Shown: in pieces, positions 16,971-26,851 of the stretch
Layout of the letters: the number at the start of each line of letters is the position of its first letter
Position numbering within the stretch: the first letter of the stretch is position 1
Assembly (NCBI GenBank): GCA_947494715.1
Contig: CANLWG010000014.1
Location: 119,478-183,477, forward strand
Origin: an uncultured Flavobacteriaceae bacterium
GTDB lineage: Bacteria > Bacteroidota > Bacteroidia > Flavobacteriales > Flavobacteriaceae
Direction of reading: 5' to 3'
Length of the DNA: 64,000 nt
The notes under the pieces: generated by a model
The model's database searches: none
What the model saw: the letters and a program-made list of their open reading frames with translations, nothing else
Told to the model about the DNA's origin: nothing
Program-made: the position numbers and the translations under genes

Positions 16971-19900
16971 ATGCTTTTAAGCAAGAAAAAAAATAAATCG
17001 CCGATTGTTTATACGATCATATCACTTGTCCTGTTGTCATTGCTTTACCTCACGGGATTCTCGTCTAAGTCTAATTCAAAAAAGGCAATGACGAAAGAGG
17101 GTAAAGATAACATCGAAACCCCTACGCGTTTGCATCGTTTGACAGATGCCGAAGTCATTAAAGACAAGAAAAATCTTCTCTATTCAGATACTATAGTTTC
17201 GATATTTTTTAATACTGAATATGGACGACCTCTCCTCCTCTATGTATACAAAGGCGAACTAAATAACAACCAGAAAAATGACAGGTTCTTTCTGCATGTT
17301 TACTTAAAAGATTCGGAAAGCATAAAAGAGATGCCACAAAAGAGGTTTCTGAATCTAGATTTTACGGCCGAACACGCAGACTTGACTATCGACGGCCAAA
17401 GTTATTTTGTTTTTAGGAAGATCTTGAGACACAACCTATTGGACCTCAAGAATGTAGATTTTATAAATACAGGCAGGTTCAATAAAGAAATGGGCAGGTC
17501 ATTAACGGTCAACAATCTAAAAATTGAAGAGATAGTAAACTCTCAGGAATCAAGTTTTCTTGAAAAACTGACTATTTCGATAAAGGCAAAGGATTATGAA
17601 AAAATTGTTCTTAAAAGAGATGATGCCTTAAACAATGGTGTTCTTGTAACCACTGATGACGATCTGTATGATGCAAAAGTTAGCCTCGATAATTTAGAAC
17701 CAGTAAACTCAAAAATACGTTTGAAAGGGGATTGGGTCGATCATTTGGACCATCCTTCGAAGTGGTCGTTCCGAATTATTACAGATGGATTAAGTACAGT
17801 CAAAGGAATGCGGAAGTTCTCGATTCAGCACCCCAAGGTCAGAAATCACCTTTGGGAATGGCTTTTCAACAAAGCCGTGAAGAATAATGACCTCATTGGA
17901 TTGCGGTATGAATTTGTTGATGTAGAGATCGCTCTGCTAAAGGATAATAAGACTACTAGAACCATTTCTTTAGGTATTATGGCCGTGGAAGAGGCTTTTG
18001 ATAAAATACTGATTGAGAATAACAGAAGAAGGGAAGGGTTGATTTTAAGTTTTGACGAGTCCATACTTTGGAAAGATAGACAACAGCAGTATAGTCTTAA
18101 GCTTCCCGACTCTTCGCTTTCCCGAAGCCACCAGTCCATTTTAAATGCACCGATTAATGTTTACAACGCCAACAAAGTGCTCGCGGACCCAAAATTGGCA
18201 AAGCAATTTGATATCGCCAAAAATTTGTTGGCGGCTTTTAGAACTCGAAAGTCAAAGATTTCAGAAGTTTTCGATGTAGATAAATTGACCACATTCGTCG
18301 CTTTGTCAAATTTATTCGGAGGTGCACATGGGTTTGTTAGGCATAATCTAAGATTTTATTACAATCCGATAACCAATAAATTAGAGCCTATATCTTTTGA
18401 TTCGGATTCAGGACTTGCTTTGAATACGATTGTTCATTATCCCTTTTCTTTTGGAGATGACCTATATACCCAGAAATTAATCGAAAAACTAGAGATGGTC
18501 AGCTCTTCTGATTTTGTCAACAATTTGGTGAATAGTTCAGGCAAAGATCTTGAGAAACTATCTTTTATCCTTTCTGGGGAATTTGATTTTGAAATGGACC
18601 TTTCTATTTTGGAACACAACAGTAATGTTATTAAGAAGTATATAAATCCTTCTAAAGCGATTGTCGCGAACCTGGTCGATTTCAATGAAAGACAAATGAC
18701 GGTTCAAATTAAGAATTTATCCACTTTTCCCATAGTCATAGATGGTATTGCTTATAAAAAAGGGAAAATGTTGACCAAGAGGATTAACAACCCGCCTGTT
18801 TATGCCAATGAAGAAATGACAATAACTTTTCCACTTAAAACGTCATTCGTCAATGCATTCGTTTCAAAAAAGAATAAGAAAGGGATATTTAGATTTCCAA
18901 ACGATGTTAAAAAAATAAGCATAAGTCATCGGGTTTTAGGGCTAAAACATAAGAAGAGATCTGATATAATTCCATATGCCAATACCAATGGGTTGTCTGA
19001 AGTGATGTCTTCTTATAAGGAAACCTTCCAATCTACGATAAACAAATTCGATTTTGTTCATCTTGATGAATCAAACAAAATAATTATTGTAAAGACAGGG
19101 GAGCACCTATTGACAGAAAACTTGGTGATACCTTCTGATTTTTCAGTTATAATAGAACCTGGCTGTAGACTTGATTTAAGAAATAATGCCGCGCTGATTT
19201 CTTTTTCGGCCCTGAAATGCGAGGGCACCAAGGAAGTTCCTATCGAATTGTACTCTTCAGATGGAACAGGAGCGGGTATTTTTGTCACGAATACAATAGA
19301 AAAATCCATTCTTAACTATTGTTATTTTGACAACCTTTCGAACCCTAGCTCTCCCATTTGGGAACTTTCGGGGGCGGTTAATTTTCACGAGGCCGAGGTG
19401 GAAATCAACAATTCTATTTTTAAGAACAATCGAAGTGAAGATGGGCTGAACATCATTCGAAGCACATTTTTGGTAAAAAATTCGCAGTTTAAGAATACCC
19501 TGTCAGATGCCTTTGACGGAGACTTTGTCGATGGCAAGTTCTATAACTGCCAATTCTTCAATACGGGTAATGACGGAGTTGATGTATCGGGCTCAACGAT
19601 ATACCTTGAGGGCATTACTATTGAAAACCCTTCGGACAAGGGAATAAGTGCAGGAGAAGCAAGTACCGTTACAGGACAAAATATAAAAGTAATTGGAGGA
19701 GAAATAGGTATTGTCAGTAAAGATTTGTCTACTGTACTTTTATCTGACGTGCATGTTATCAATACCAAATTAGGCTTCTCTGCATTTCAGAAAAAAACAG
19801 AATTCGGTAAAGCTGAAATAACCATTGCCAACTTGGCACTTACCAATAACGCTTTGGATTATCTTATTGAGAACAATTGTAAATTGACGATCGATGGTGT

Positions 19901-19973
19901 GGCCGTTAAAACGGTTTCGGAAGGAGTTATCGACCAAATGTACGGGAATGAATACGGCAAAAGCAGTAAGTAA
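16971..19973 (+). CDS. CotH-kinase family protein with C-terminal beta-helix
   Basis: A 1000 aa protein. An N-terminal membrane anchor (residues ~10-27) places the rest outside the inner membrane. The CotH kinase-like domain (about residues 225-560) shows IRLKGDWVDHLDHPSKWSFR, KFSIQHPKVRNHLWEW and a late PISFDSDSG acidic motif that would bind Mg-ATP; CotH of Bacillus spores is an atypical protein kinase of this fold. Residues ~680-990 form repeated short strands with many Asn/Asp turns (FKNNRSEDGL, NTGNDGVDVSGS), a right-handed parallel beta-helix like those of pectate-lyase-type proteins. It overlaps the VTC gene. Substrate unknown. Confidence 0.85.
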   Translation: MLLSKKKNKSPIVYTIISLVLLSLLYLTGFSSKSNSKKAMTKEGKDNIETPTRLHRLTDAEVIKDKKNLLYSDTIVSIFFNTEYGRPLLLYVYKGELNNNQKNDRFFLHVYLKDSESIKEMPQKRFLNLDFTAEHADLTIDGQSYFVFRKILRHNLLDLKNVDFINTGRFNKEMGRSLTVNNLKIEEIVNSQESSFLEKLTISIKAKDYEKIVLKRDDALNNGVLVTTDDDLYDAKVSLDNLEPVNSKIRLKGDWVDHLDHPSKWSFRIITDGLSTVKGMRKFSIQHPKVRNHLWEWLFNKAVKNNDLIGLRYEFVDVEIALLKDNKTTRTISLGIMAVEEAFDKILIENNRRREGLILSFDESILWKDRQQQYSLKLPDSSLSRSHQSILNAPINVYNANKVLADPKLAKQFDIAKNLLAAFRTRKSKISEVFDVDKLTTFVALSNLFGGAHGFVRHNLRFYYNPITNKLEPISFDSDSGLALNTIVHYPFSFGDDLYTQKLIEKLEMVSSSDFVNNLVNSSGKDLEKLSFILSGEFDFEMDLSILEHNSNVIKKYINPSKAIVANLVDFNERQMTVQIKNLSTFPIVIDGIAYKKGKMLTKRINNPPVYANEEMTITFPLKTSFVNAFVSKKNKKGIFRFPNDVKKISISHRVLGLKHKKRSDIIPYANTNGLSEVMSSYKETFQSTINKFDFVHLDESNKIIIVKTGEHLLTENLVIPSDFSVIIEPGCRLDLRNNAALISFSALKCEGTKEVPIELYSSDGTGAGIFVTNTIEKSILNYCYFDNLSNPSSPIWELSGAVNFHEAEVEINNSIFKNNRSEDGLNIIRSTFLVKNSQFKNTLSDAFDGDFVDGKFYNCQFFNTGNDGVDVSGSTIYLEGITIENPSDKGISAGEASTVTGQNIKVIGGEIGIVSKDLSTVLLSDVHVINTKLGFSAFQKKTEFGKAEITIANLALTNNALDYLIENNCKLTIDGVAVKTVSEGVIDQMYGNEYGKSSK

Positions 19974-20682
19974 GGGGTTTAATGAAGCGAATTTTCAAAA
20001 CTTTCGGTACGAAAGAAAGTTTGTTCTAGAGAATACCCAGCTCGAAGACGTTATTGCCAAACTCGTTCTGACCAATAGCTATGGTTTTACAGAGATATTC
20101 GAAAGAAGAACGGTAAACAATATTTACTTTGATGACCTCAACTCTAGTTTTTATCGAGAAAATGTTTCCGGTGATGGAATACGCAAAAAATACAGGATAA
20201 GATGGTACGGCGACTATTTCAGAAATGTTAAAAATGCTACGCTTGAGATTAAGAAAAAATTTGGCGTGGTGGGTGACAAAATCTCGTACAAGATGAAGGG
20301 TTTTGAGATAGATGATCTGCAACTCTTCGATATTGATCAAATTCAAGACCAAGTGAACGATCATTTTAACAGTGCCAATCAAAACCTCTTATTCACTTTT
20401 CAATATTTGACGCCAAAGCTCTACAATTCGTACGAGCGCAGATATTTTTTATCGTCCTGCGGAAAATTTAGGATTACTCTTGATTCCAATTTGAAATTTT
20501 ACAATCCGAATTACAAATATTTTTACAATGAGAACCTGATCAACTTGGATGAGGTGATTTTGGAACTCAAATACGGCACAATGGACGATTTTGAGGGTAG
20601 AAAGTTGTCTCAGGAAATAACCCCGAGGCTTTCAAAGAACTCAAAGTATGTTCGGGGATTTGACTTGATATACAATCAGTAA
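19948..20682 (+). CDS. VTC domain (polyphosphate polymerase-fold) protein
   Basis: A VTC-domain protein of about 244 aa, related to the catalytic tunnel domain of yeast Vtc4, which makes polyphosphate from ATP. Seen: YERKFVL at the N-terminus, the strand VNNIYFDD, basic segments RKKYRIRWYGD and LEIKKKFG that line the phosphate-binding tunnel, and a late LELKYG. I prefer the ATG at 19948, because the frame's earlier in-frame start (19894) would overlap the CotH gene by 80 nt and adds residues unlike the family; the chosen start overlaps by 26 nt. With DUF4956 and CotH it forms a three-gene module. Polyphosphate or another phosphate polymer as product is inference. Confidence 0.85.
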   Translation: MNTAKAVSKGFNEANFQNFRYERKFVLENTQLEDVIAKLVLTNSYGFTEIFERRTVNNIYFDDLNSSFYRENVSGDGIRKKYRIRWYGDYFRNVKNATLEIKKKFGVVGDKISYKMKGFEIDDLQLFDIDQIQDQVNDHFNSANQNLLFTFQYLTPKLYNSYERRYFLSSCGKFRITLDSNLKFYNPNYKYFYNENLINLDEVILELKYGTMDDFEGRKLSQEITPRLSKNSKYVRGFDLIYNQ

Positions 20683-20690
20683 ATCGTATA

Positions 20691-21437
20691 ATGACCAAAT
20701 TAATCTCTATAATAACGCCGGCACACAACGCAGAGCACTTTCTGGCGCAATGCCTGACATCAGTAGCCGACCAAACGTACACCGATTGGGAACATATCCT
20801 AATAGATGACTGCTCAAGCGATGGTAGTGCTACATTGATCAATCAGTATGTAAGTAAAGACCCAAGAATAAAATACCATCGACTCTCGGAGAATAGTGGT
20901 GCAGGCGTTGCCCGGAACACAGCGATAAAGATGGCAAAGGGTGCTTACATTGCTTTTTTGGATAGCGATGATATGTGGCACCCTGAGAAACTTTCAAAAC
21001 AACTAGCCTTTATGCAAAGGAATGGCTATTATTTCTCCTTTACCTCCTATGGTACTATAAACGATGTAGGAATACCGACCGACAAGGTGTTCCGTGCAAA
21101 AAAAGTAGTCACCTACAATTCTGCCCTTTACAAAAACCCTATTGGCTGCCTTACGGTCATGTACGATGTTGCCTATTTCGGAAAACAGTACATGCCGACC
21201 ATAAGAAAGCGACAGGATTATGCATTGTGGTTGACATTATTAAAAAAGACCAATGGGTATGGTTTGGATGAGGTTTTGGCTACCTATCGTTTAGGGAACG
21301 AATCGATATCCTCGAATAAATTAGATTTAATAAAATACGAGTGGAGTATCTATCGGGACGTTGAGGGCCTATCCTGGTTCAAGTCCGCATTTTATCTACT
21401 TTCGGCCATCATTCTAAAAATGAAAACCTATTTTTGA
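20691..21437 (+). CDS. Glycosyltransferase family 2
   Basis: A 248 aa GT-A-type glycosyltransferase: SIITPAHNAEHFLAQCL, LIDDCSSDGS, and the metal-binding FLDSDDMW (DxD-type). It resembles WcaA-like enzymes that add a sugar during polysaccharide repeat assembly (TYRLGNESISSNK near the end is typical). No membrane segment except a hydrophobic C-terminal stretch. It starts 8 nt after the VTC gene and precedes the initiating phosphoglycosyltransferase by 19 nt, so it links the DUF4956-CotH-VTC module and the exopolysaccharide genes into one transcription unit. Confidence 0.9.
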   Translation: MTKLISIITPAHNAEHFLAQCLTSVADQTYTDWEHILIDDCSSDGSATLINQYVSKDPRIKYHRLSENSGAGVARNTAIKMAKGAYIAFLDSDDMWHPEKLSKQLAFMQRNGYYFSFTSYGTINDVGIPTDKVFRAKKVVTYNSALYKNPIGCLTVMYDVAYFGKQYMPTIRKRQDYALWLTLLKKTNGYGLDEVLATYRLGNESISSNKLDLIKYEWSIYRDVEGLSWFKSAFYLLSAIILKMKTYF

Positions 21438-21456
21438 GGCTTTAGTTCCGATTCAA

Positions 21457-22824
21457 ATGCCCAGACCATCCATTTTAAATTCGATTGAACGAAAGTTTAT
21501 TTTATTGATTGGAGACTTATTAATTATTCTTGTCTCAATAAATATTTTCATAAACCATGCTATTGATGCAGAGTTTATTTCGTGGCAGCTAAAGGTAGGG
21601 GTTTTTGCTTTTGGGATTATCGCTTATTTAATACTGGCTTATATATTAGAATTCTATAATCTAGAAAAAGTTTCCAATAGAAGATACGTACTGTCCCAGT
21701 CCCTATATATTACGGCCCTTTATGTGTTTCTGGTCTTCATCTTCACTGTAATTGTATTCGATGCAAGCTTTTGGAGAATACCACTACTATACTTTTTATT
21801 TTTGACCCCTATTCAAATTAGCCTTTGGCGCTTATTTTTTGCCAATGTCTTTAGGGTCATACCTGTAACAAAGAATGTGTTGTATATCTATGACAGTAAT
21901 ACCCATGAAAGTCTAAAGGAAGACATTGCGGTAATTAACGGCGACGGGGCCAATACCTTTTACCAAGTGAAGTTAACGTATTCCCTACACCACAACACAG
22001 ACATCAAAAAAAGGTTTTTTTTGGAGGCTGCGGACAAGATAGATGCCTGTATCGTAAATATTAAAAGCTACAATGATATGCCAAAGGATTTGGAGAAAAT
22101 GCTTTTGAGATCGATGCTCAACGGCAAAGAGGTTATTTCCTTTACATCATTTTATGAGAACACCTATGAGGCTTTGCCCATTAAATCGCACAACGACAGT
22201 TTTTATGAAATACTTCAGTTTCGAAATAAGAAAATACGATATGTCCAGCGGATTTTTAGTGTCGGAATCAATTTTTCAATTGTCTTGATAACAGGTCTTG
22301 TTTTCATCGTTTTCATTCCGTTTGTTCTTATTTTAAACCTATTTTTTAATAGGGGACCACTTTTTTATACCCAAAAAAGAGTTGGTTTACATGGTAAGGA
22401 GTTTAAGATTTACAAATTTAGATCAATGGTCGTTGATGCGGAAAAATCCGGAGCCATAATGGCTAAAAAAAATGATGCTCGAATAACCTCGTTCGGGAGG
22501 ATATTGCGTTTGTTTAGGATTGATGAAATCCCTCAGATTTTATCAGTAGTCAAAGGGGATATGCAATTGATTGGGCCTAGACCGGAAAGAAGGATATTTG
22601 TGGATCAATTAAATAATATCATACCATTTTATAATGTACGGCACTTGATCAAACCTGGTATAACTGGTTGGGCTCAAGTAAAATACAAATATGGGGAAAA
22701 CTTGGAGGATTCGATAAGAAAGTTGGAGTACGACTTATATTACGTAAAGAATAAGTCCGTTACCTTGGATTTACGAATTATTTTTAAGACAATTACTACA
22801 ATTATTTTTTCGAGAGGGGCCTAA
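21457..22824 (+). CDS. Polyprenyl glycosylphosphotransferase (polysaccharide initiation)
   Basis: A 455 aa enzyme of the WcaJ/WbaP type that transfers a sugar-1-phosphate from a nucleotide-sugar to undecaprenyl phosphate, the first step of exopolysaccharide repeat synthesis. Four N-terminal membrane helices (residues ~10-125), a central soluble domain, a further hydrophobic helix (~270-295), then the catalytic domain with GPLFYTQKRVG, KIYKFRSM, RIDEIPQ, GDMQLIGPRPE and KPGITGWAQV. All conserved residues are present. It sits between GT2 and the UDP-glucuronate decarboxylase gene. Confidence 0.94.
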   Translation: MPRPSILNSIERKFILLIGDLLIILVSINIFINHAIDAEFISWQLKVGVFAFGIIAYLILAYILEFYNLEKVSNRRYVLSQSLYITALYVFLVFIFTVIVFDASFWRIPLLYFLFLTPIQISLWRLFFANVFRVIPVTKNVLYIYDSNTHESLKEDIAVINGDGANTFYQVKLTYSLHHNTDIKKRFFLEAADKIDACIVNIKSYNDMPKDLEKMLLRSMLNGKEVISFTSFYENTYEALPIKSHNDSFYEILQFRNKKIRYVQRIFSVGINFSIVLITGLVFIVFIPFVLILNLFFNRGPLFYTQKRVGLHGKEFKIYKFRSMVVDAEKSGAIMAKKNDARITSFGRILRLFRIDEIPQILSVVKGDMQLIGPRPERRIFVDQLNNIIPFYNVRHLIKPGITGWAQVKYKYGENLEDSIRKLEYDLYYVKNKSVTLDLRIIFKTITTIIFSRGA

Positions 22825-22836
22825 AGGAAAAAAGAA

Positions 22837-23823
22837 ATGAAAAAAGTATTGATAACTGGCGGTGCTGGGTTCTTGGGATCTCACCTTTGTGATCGTTTTA
22901 TAAAAGATGGTTTTTATGTTATTGCCATGGATAACCTCATAACCGGGGATCTCAAGAATATACAACACCTTTTTCCCTTAGAACAATTTGAGTTTCATCA
23001 CCATGATGTATCCAAATTTGTACATCTTCCAGGTAAACTGGATTATATTCTGCATTTCGCTTCTCCTGCTAGCCCTATAGATTACCTAAAAATACCAATT
23101 GAGACATTAAAGGTAGGATCCTTGGGGACATTAAACTTATTAGGTCTGGCCAAGGAAAAGAAGGCCACGATTTTGGTGGCATCCACTTCAGAGGTATACG
23201 GAGATCCCTTGGTGCATCCACAAAATGAAGATTATTATGGTAATGTAAGCCCAGTAGGCCCAAGAGGGGTATATGATGAGGCAAAGCGTTTTATGGAATC
23301 CATTACCATGGCCTATCATCGTTTTCATGGATTGGACACTCGAATTGTACGTATTTTTAACACTTATGGTTCTAGAATGCGTTTAAATGACGGTCGGGTA
23401 GTTCCTGCTTTTATGGGGCAGGCGTTACGTGGAGAAGATTTAACGATTTTTGGGGATGGTTCCCAGACGCGATCTTTTTGTTACATAGATGACCAGATAG
23501 AAGGAATATACCGATTATTATTTAGCGAATATACAAACCCAATAAATATTGGAAATCCACATGAGATTACCATTAAGGAGTTTGCCGAGGAAATCATTGG
23601 ACTTACAGGAACAGATCAAAAAATTATCTACAGGCCTTTACCTCAAGATGACCCTTTACAAAGACAACCGGACATTACTCGGGCAAAAGAAGTTTTGGGG
23701 TGGGAGCCTAAAGTTAAACGAGAAGTGGGATTAAAAATCGTATACGATTACTTTAAATCCCTTACTCCTGGTGAGCTACAAAAAAAGGAACATAGGAATT
23801 TTTCACAGTCCTCATCGCTTTAG
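22837..23823 (+). CDS. UDP-glucuronate decarboxylase (UXS-type, SDR family)
   Basis: A 328 aa extended SDR enzyme that converts UDP-glucuronate to UDP-xylose. Seen: the NAD-binding [23 protein letters not shown] with the catalytic Ser/Thr, the catalytic YDEAKR (YxxxK in the form typical of UXS rather than the 4-epimerases), and [11 protein letters not shown] characteristic [14 protein letters not shown] follows. Located 12 nt after the phosphoglycosyltransferase gene, so UDP-xylose or the 4-keto intermediate is probably a donor for this locus. The last ~20 residues are a low-similarity tail. Confidence 0.92.
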   Translation: MKKVLITGGAGFLGSHLCDRFIKDGFYVIAMDNLITGDLKNIQHLFPLEQFEFHHHDVSKFVHLPGKLDYILHFASPASPIDYLKIPIETLKVGSLGTLNLLGLAKEKKATILVASTSEVYGDPLVHPQNEDYYGNVSPVGPRGVYDEAKRFMESITMAYHRFHGLDTRIVRIFNTYGSRMRLNDGRVVPAFMGQALRGEDLTIFGDGSQTRSFCYIDDQIEGIYRLLFSEYTNPINIGNPHEITIKEFAEEIIGLTGTDQKIIYRPLPQDDPLQRQPDITRAKEVLGWEPKVKREVGLKIVYDYFKSLTPGELQKKEHRNFSQSSSL

Positions 23824-24147
23824 GTAGATATTGTATAAGATGTTGATGGGTAGTTTTTCTTCGGTTGACGAGAATTTTCAATGGAGGTTTCAACGCTTTT
23901 TTAAAATACCAACATGTTTTATTTTCGCCTGATTATTCAGCCCTGGATGTACAAAATAGCTTGTAAGATTTGACAATTAAATCAGAGAGGTATATCTATT
24001 GAATCGCTTAAAAACCAAGGTATTTGTATATTCATCTGGTTCTATAGTGCCATGAATATCACTTTTTCGAACAGAAAAATGTTTTCCTATCATTCTTTAG
24101 AAAAAGAAATATAGAAAATCGCTAACTGCATCTACAATATTACCTAA
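23824..24147. other. 324-nt intergenic region, nothing clear
   Basis: AT-rich spacer between the UXS gene and the polymerase-like gene. I see no convincing gene, hairpin or TAnnTTTG promoter. Short T-rich tracts are present only. Confidence 0.4.
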
Positions 24148-25449
24148 ATGCAAAAAATTCGGATTTCCAAGGTGCTTGACATGTTCTACACAGAAGGCCA
24201 TTGGGTAGTAAAAACCTTTTGGAACAGTCTGTTCGTTGCCTTTTTTCTTATGCCCTGCGGAATTAATCTACCTTCTCCTTTTTTTATTGTTTCAATGGGC
24301 TTTGGAATGGCGATGGTCTTGAGAGAGAGAAAAAAATTTGTTTTTGAGCCAGCCCTGCTTCTTTTTCCATTCTATTTCATGCTCATATGCATAGGACTTA
24401 TATATACCGAGAATTTGCACAGTGGTTTGGATTTGGTGCAGCGTTCACTTTCATTATTTCTATTTCCCATCATTTTTATGTTTGTAAAAGAGGATGCGGC
24501 TACGGTAAGAAGATTGTTTGATTTTTTGCTTGCAGGGCTACTAGTCTCATTTTGTATTAATTTTTTTAGTGCTACCCTGGCCTTTGTATCGTATATATCG
24601 GAAAATACCTCTGGGATTGAGATATTTTCAATTTTTGATATAGCTACCGAGCAATGGCATAAATTTTATTTGGGATCTGCGCTTTCAAAATCGTTGAATC
24701 CCAATTACATTTCTATTTATCTATTGCTGGTACTTGGTTATTATCTGAAAAAGAGATTGATTTCTCGAAATCAATTGGCCATAATAGTCATACTGTTCGT
24801 CTACATCTTTTTAATGGCTTCCATTGCTGCCTATTTAATTTTGGCCTTGATGTCCATTTTATTTGTTTTTGATGAAGCCGATAGGCAGAAGAAATATACG
24901 GGTATAGTTATCTTCATTTTAGGTGCAATGGTATTTCTAAACAATCCGAGAGTATCCGGATTTTATGAACTTTTAAGGGAGTTTCATCAAACCACTGATC
25001 AGGAGGTCATGATTTTGGGAAAGGCCAAGATATTGTCATGGGATGCCAGCATAGAATTAATCAAGGAGGCCCCTGTATTGGGATATGGCACTGGGGACGC
25101 AAATGAGGCATTGTTCAAAAAATACAACGAATTAGGGTATAGGTTTAACTTAGAAAACCAGTATAATGCCCACAATCAGTTTTTTCAGACCTATCTACAG
25201 ATAGGTATTGTTGGTTTTGCAATTTTAATCGGCATTTTTGTGCTTTTGGCATTACAATTAAAAAGCAGCCGCCATGAATTTTCCGTTTTTTTGATTCTTT
25301 TCATTTCTCTATTGGTCGAATCTATGTTGGTCCGGTTCAACGGTATCGTATTCTTTTCCATTGTAGTTCCCCTGCTATTAAAGAAACGAAGCATTTTAGG
25401 GGGGAGGGTAATTAGGAACACCGAAAAAGTCATACCCTTAAAACTATAA
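24148..25449 (+). CDS. O-antigen ligase/polymerase (Wzy-like) family membrane protein
   Basis: A 433 aa polytopic protein with about eleven hydrophobic segments and a large extracytoplasmic loop around residues 270-345 containing APVLGYGTGD and NQYNAHNQFFQTYLQ. The paired GxGxGD and H-N-xF/Y motif is typical of the O-antigen ligase/Wzy-C family (WaaL, exopolysaccharide polymerases). The conserved His sits in NAHNQFF. It probably polymerises or ligates polysaccharide repeats made by the genes just upstream. It is 324 nt away from them, so it may have its own promoter. Confidence 0.88.
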   Translation: MQKIRISKVLDMFYTEGHWVVKTFWNSLFVAFFLMPCGINLPSPFFIVSMGFGMAMVLRERKKFVFEPALLLFPFYFMLICIGLIYTENLHSGLDLVQRSLSLFLFPIIFMFVKEDAATVRRLFDFLLAGLLVSFCINFFSATLAFVSYISENTSGIEIFSIFDIATEQWHKFYLGSALSKSLNPNYISIYLLLVLGYYLKKRLISRNQLAIIVILFVYIFLMASIAAYLILALMSILFVFDEADRQKKYTGIVIFILGAMVFLNNPRVSGFYELLREFHQTTDQEVMILGKAKILSWDASIELIKEAPVLGYGTGDANEALFKKYNELGYRFNLENQYNAHNQFFQTYLQIGIVGFAILIGIFVLLALQLKSSRHEFSVFLILFISLLVESMLVRFNGIVFFSIVVPLLLKKRSILGGRVIRNTEKVIPLKL

Positions 25450-25526
25450 ATTTTAGTGAGAAAAAATATTCGAAACGATGTCAAAAAAGCCTCGGAAAAG
25501 ATTTTGTTTTTCTAAGTAGGAATTAG

Positions 25527-25554
25527 TTGCACAAAGGGGAAAAGACTATTTTTG
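25527..25554 (+). promoter_or_regulatory. Bacteroidota-type promoter for purD
   Basis: TTG at 25527-25529 and TATTTTTG at 25547-25554, separated by 17 nt, match the flavobacterial TTG-N17-TAnnTTTG consensus. The expected transcription start is near 25561, about 19 nt before the purD ATG. Confidence 0.65.
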
Positions 25555-25579
25555 ATTTACACATAGATAATGGAATTTT

Positions 25580-26851
25580 ATGAACATTTTGATTCTTGGG
25601 TCGGGAGGTCGCGAACATACTTTCGCCTGGAAATTGGCACAGAGCCCAAAGCTAAATAGCATTTTTGTGGCACCAGGCAATGCAGGTACCGAATCCTTGG
25701 CTAAAAACATACCAATTGGTGTAAATGATTTTGAAGGCATAAAGAATATAGTATTGTCCAATAAAATTGATATGGTCGTGGTTGGACCGGAAGATCCATT
25801 GGTCAATGGTGTTCACGATTTTTTCCTGAATGACCCGGAGCTTGAAAGTGTTCCAGTAGTAGGGCCTCAAAAGGCAGCCGCAAATTTGGAAGGCAGCAAG
25901 GAATTTGCAAAACAGTTTATGCAACGGCACAATATCCCTACCGCGGCCTATCGGAGTTTTACTGCACAGCAATTGGAAAAGGGATTGGCTTTTTTGGAAA
26001 CATTGAGCCCCCCCTATGTTTTAAAGGCTGATGGCCTGGCGGCCGGTAAAGGAGTAGTTATTCTACATGACTTGGAGGAAGCCAAACAGGAATTGACTTC
26101 TATGTTAAAAAACGAGAAATTTGGAGCCGCAAGCAAAACCGTTGTCATAGAAGAGTTTTTATCCGGGCTGGAACTAAGTGTTTTCGTGCTGACGGACGGG
26201 GAGCATTATAAGGTTCTTCCAACTGCCAAGGACTACAAACGAATCGGTGAGGGTGATGCCGGATTGAACACAGGCGGCATGGGGGCTATTTCCCCTGTTC
26301 CTTTCGCAGAAAAAGATTTCATGGACAAAGTACACATAAGAATCATTAAACCTACGGTAGAAGGGCTTAAAATGGATAATTTGCCGTATAAAGGGTTTGT
26401 CTTTATTGGATTAATTAAGGTGGGCAATGACCCTTTCGTTATTGAATATAATGTACGGATGGGAGACCCAGAGACCGAAGTGGTGCTCCCACGGATCAAA
26501 AATGATTTGGTAGAGGTCTTTCAAGCGGTTGCCGACCAAACTTTGGACACGGTGGATCTTCAAATAGATAAACGTTCCGCTACAACCGTCATGACCGTGT
26601 CCGGGGGTTATCCTGAGGCCTATGAAAAAGGACATGAGATTTTTGGTCTGGAAGATGTTTCGGATTCATTGATCTTCCATGCCGGCACAAAACTGGAGAA
26701 CGGTAAAGTAATTACCAACGGAGGTAGGGTCATGGCGTTTACTTCTTTCGGAACTACCTTTCGGGATGCATTGGCCAAATCCTATGATAGCATAAAAAAA
26801 GTATGCTTCACTAAAATGAATTATAGAAAAGATATCGGTTTTGATTTATAG
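25580..26851 (+). CDS. purD: Phosphoribosylamine--glycine ligase (GAR synthetase)
   Basis: A full-length (423 aa) PurD, catalysing the ATP-dependent joining of glycine to phosphoribosylamine in purine synthesis. Seen: N-terminal ILGSGGREHTFAWKL, the substrate loop VVGPEDPLVNG, the ATP-grasp segment PPYVLKADGLAAGKGVVI, the acidic TGGMGAISPVPF, and the metal-binding YNVRMGDPETEVVLPR. It has its own promoter just upstream. The end overlaps the minus-strand DUF6341-like gene by 6 nt (convergent). This purD/DUF6341/DUF6427 neighbourhood is common in flavobacteria. No anomalies. Confidence 0.97.
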   Translation: MNILILGSGGREHTFAWKLAQSPKLNSIFVAPGNAGTESLAKNIPIGVNDFEGIKNIVLSNKIDMVVVGPEDPLVNGVHDFFLNDPELESVPVVGPQKAAANLEGSKEFAKQFMQRHNIPTAAYRSFTAQQLEKGLAFLETLSPPYVLKADGLAAGKGVVILHDLEEAKQELTSMLKNEKFGAASKTVVIEEFLSGLELSVFVLTDGEHYKVLPTAKDYKRIGEGDAGLNTGGMGAISPVPFAEKDFMDKVHIRIIKPTVEGLKMDNLPYKGFVFIGLIKVGNDPFVIEYNVRMGDPETEVVLPRIKNDLVEVFQAVADQTLDTVDLQIDKRSATTVMTVSGGYPEAYEKGHEIFGLEDVSDSLIFHAGTKLENGKVITNGGRVMAFTSFGTTFRDALAKSYDSIKKVCFTKMNYRKDIGFDL

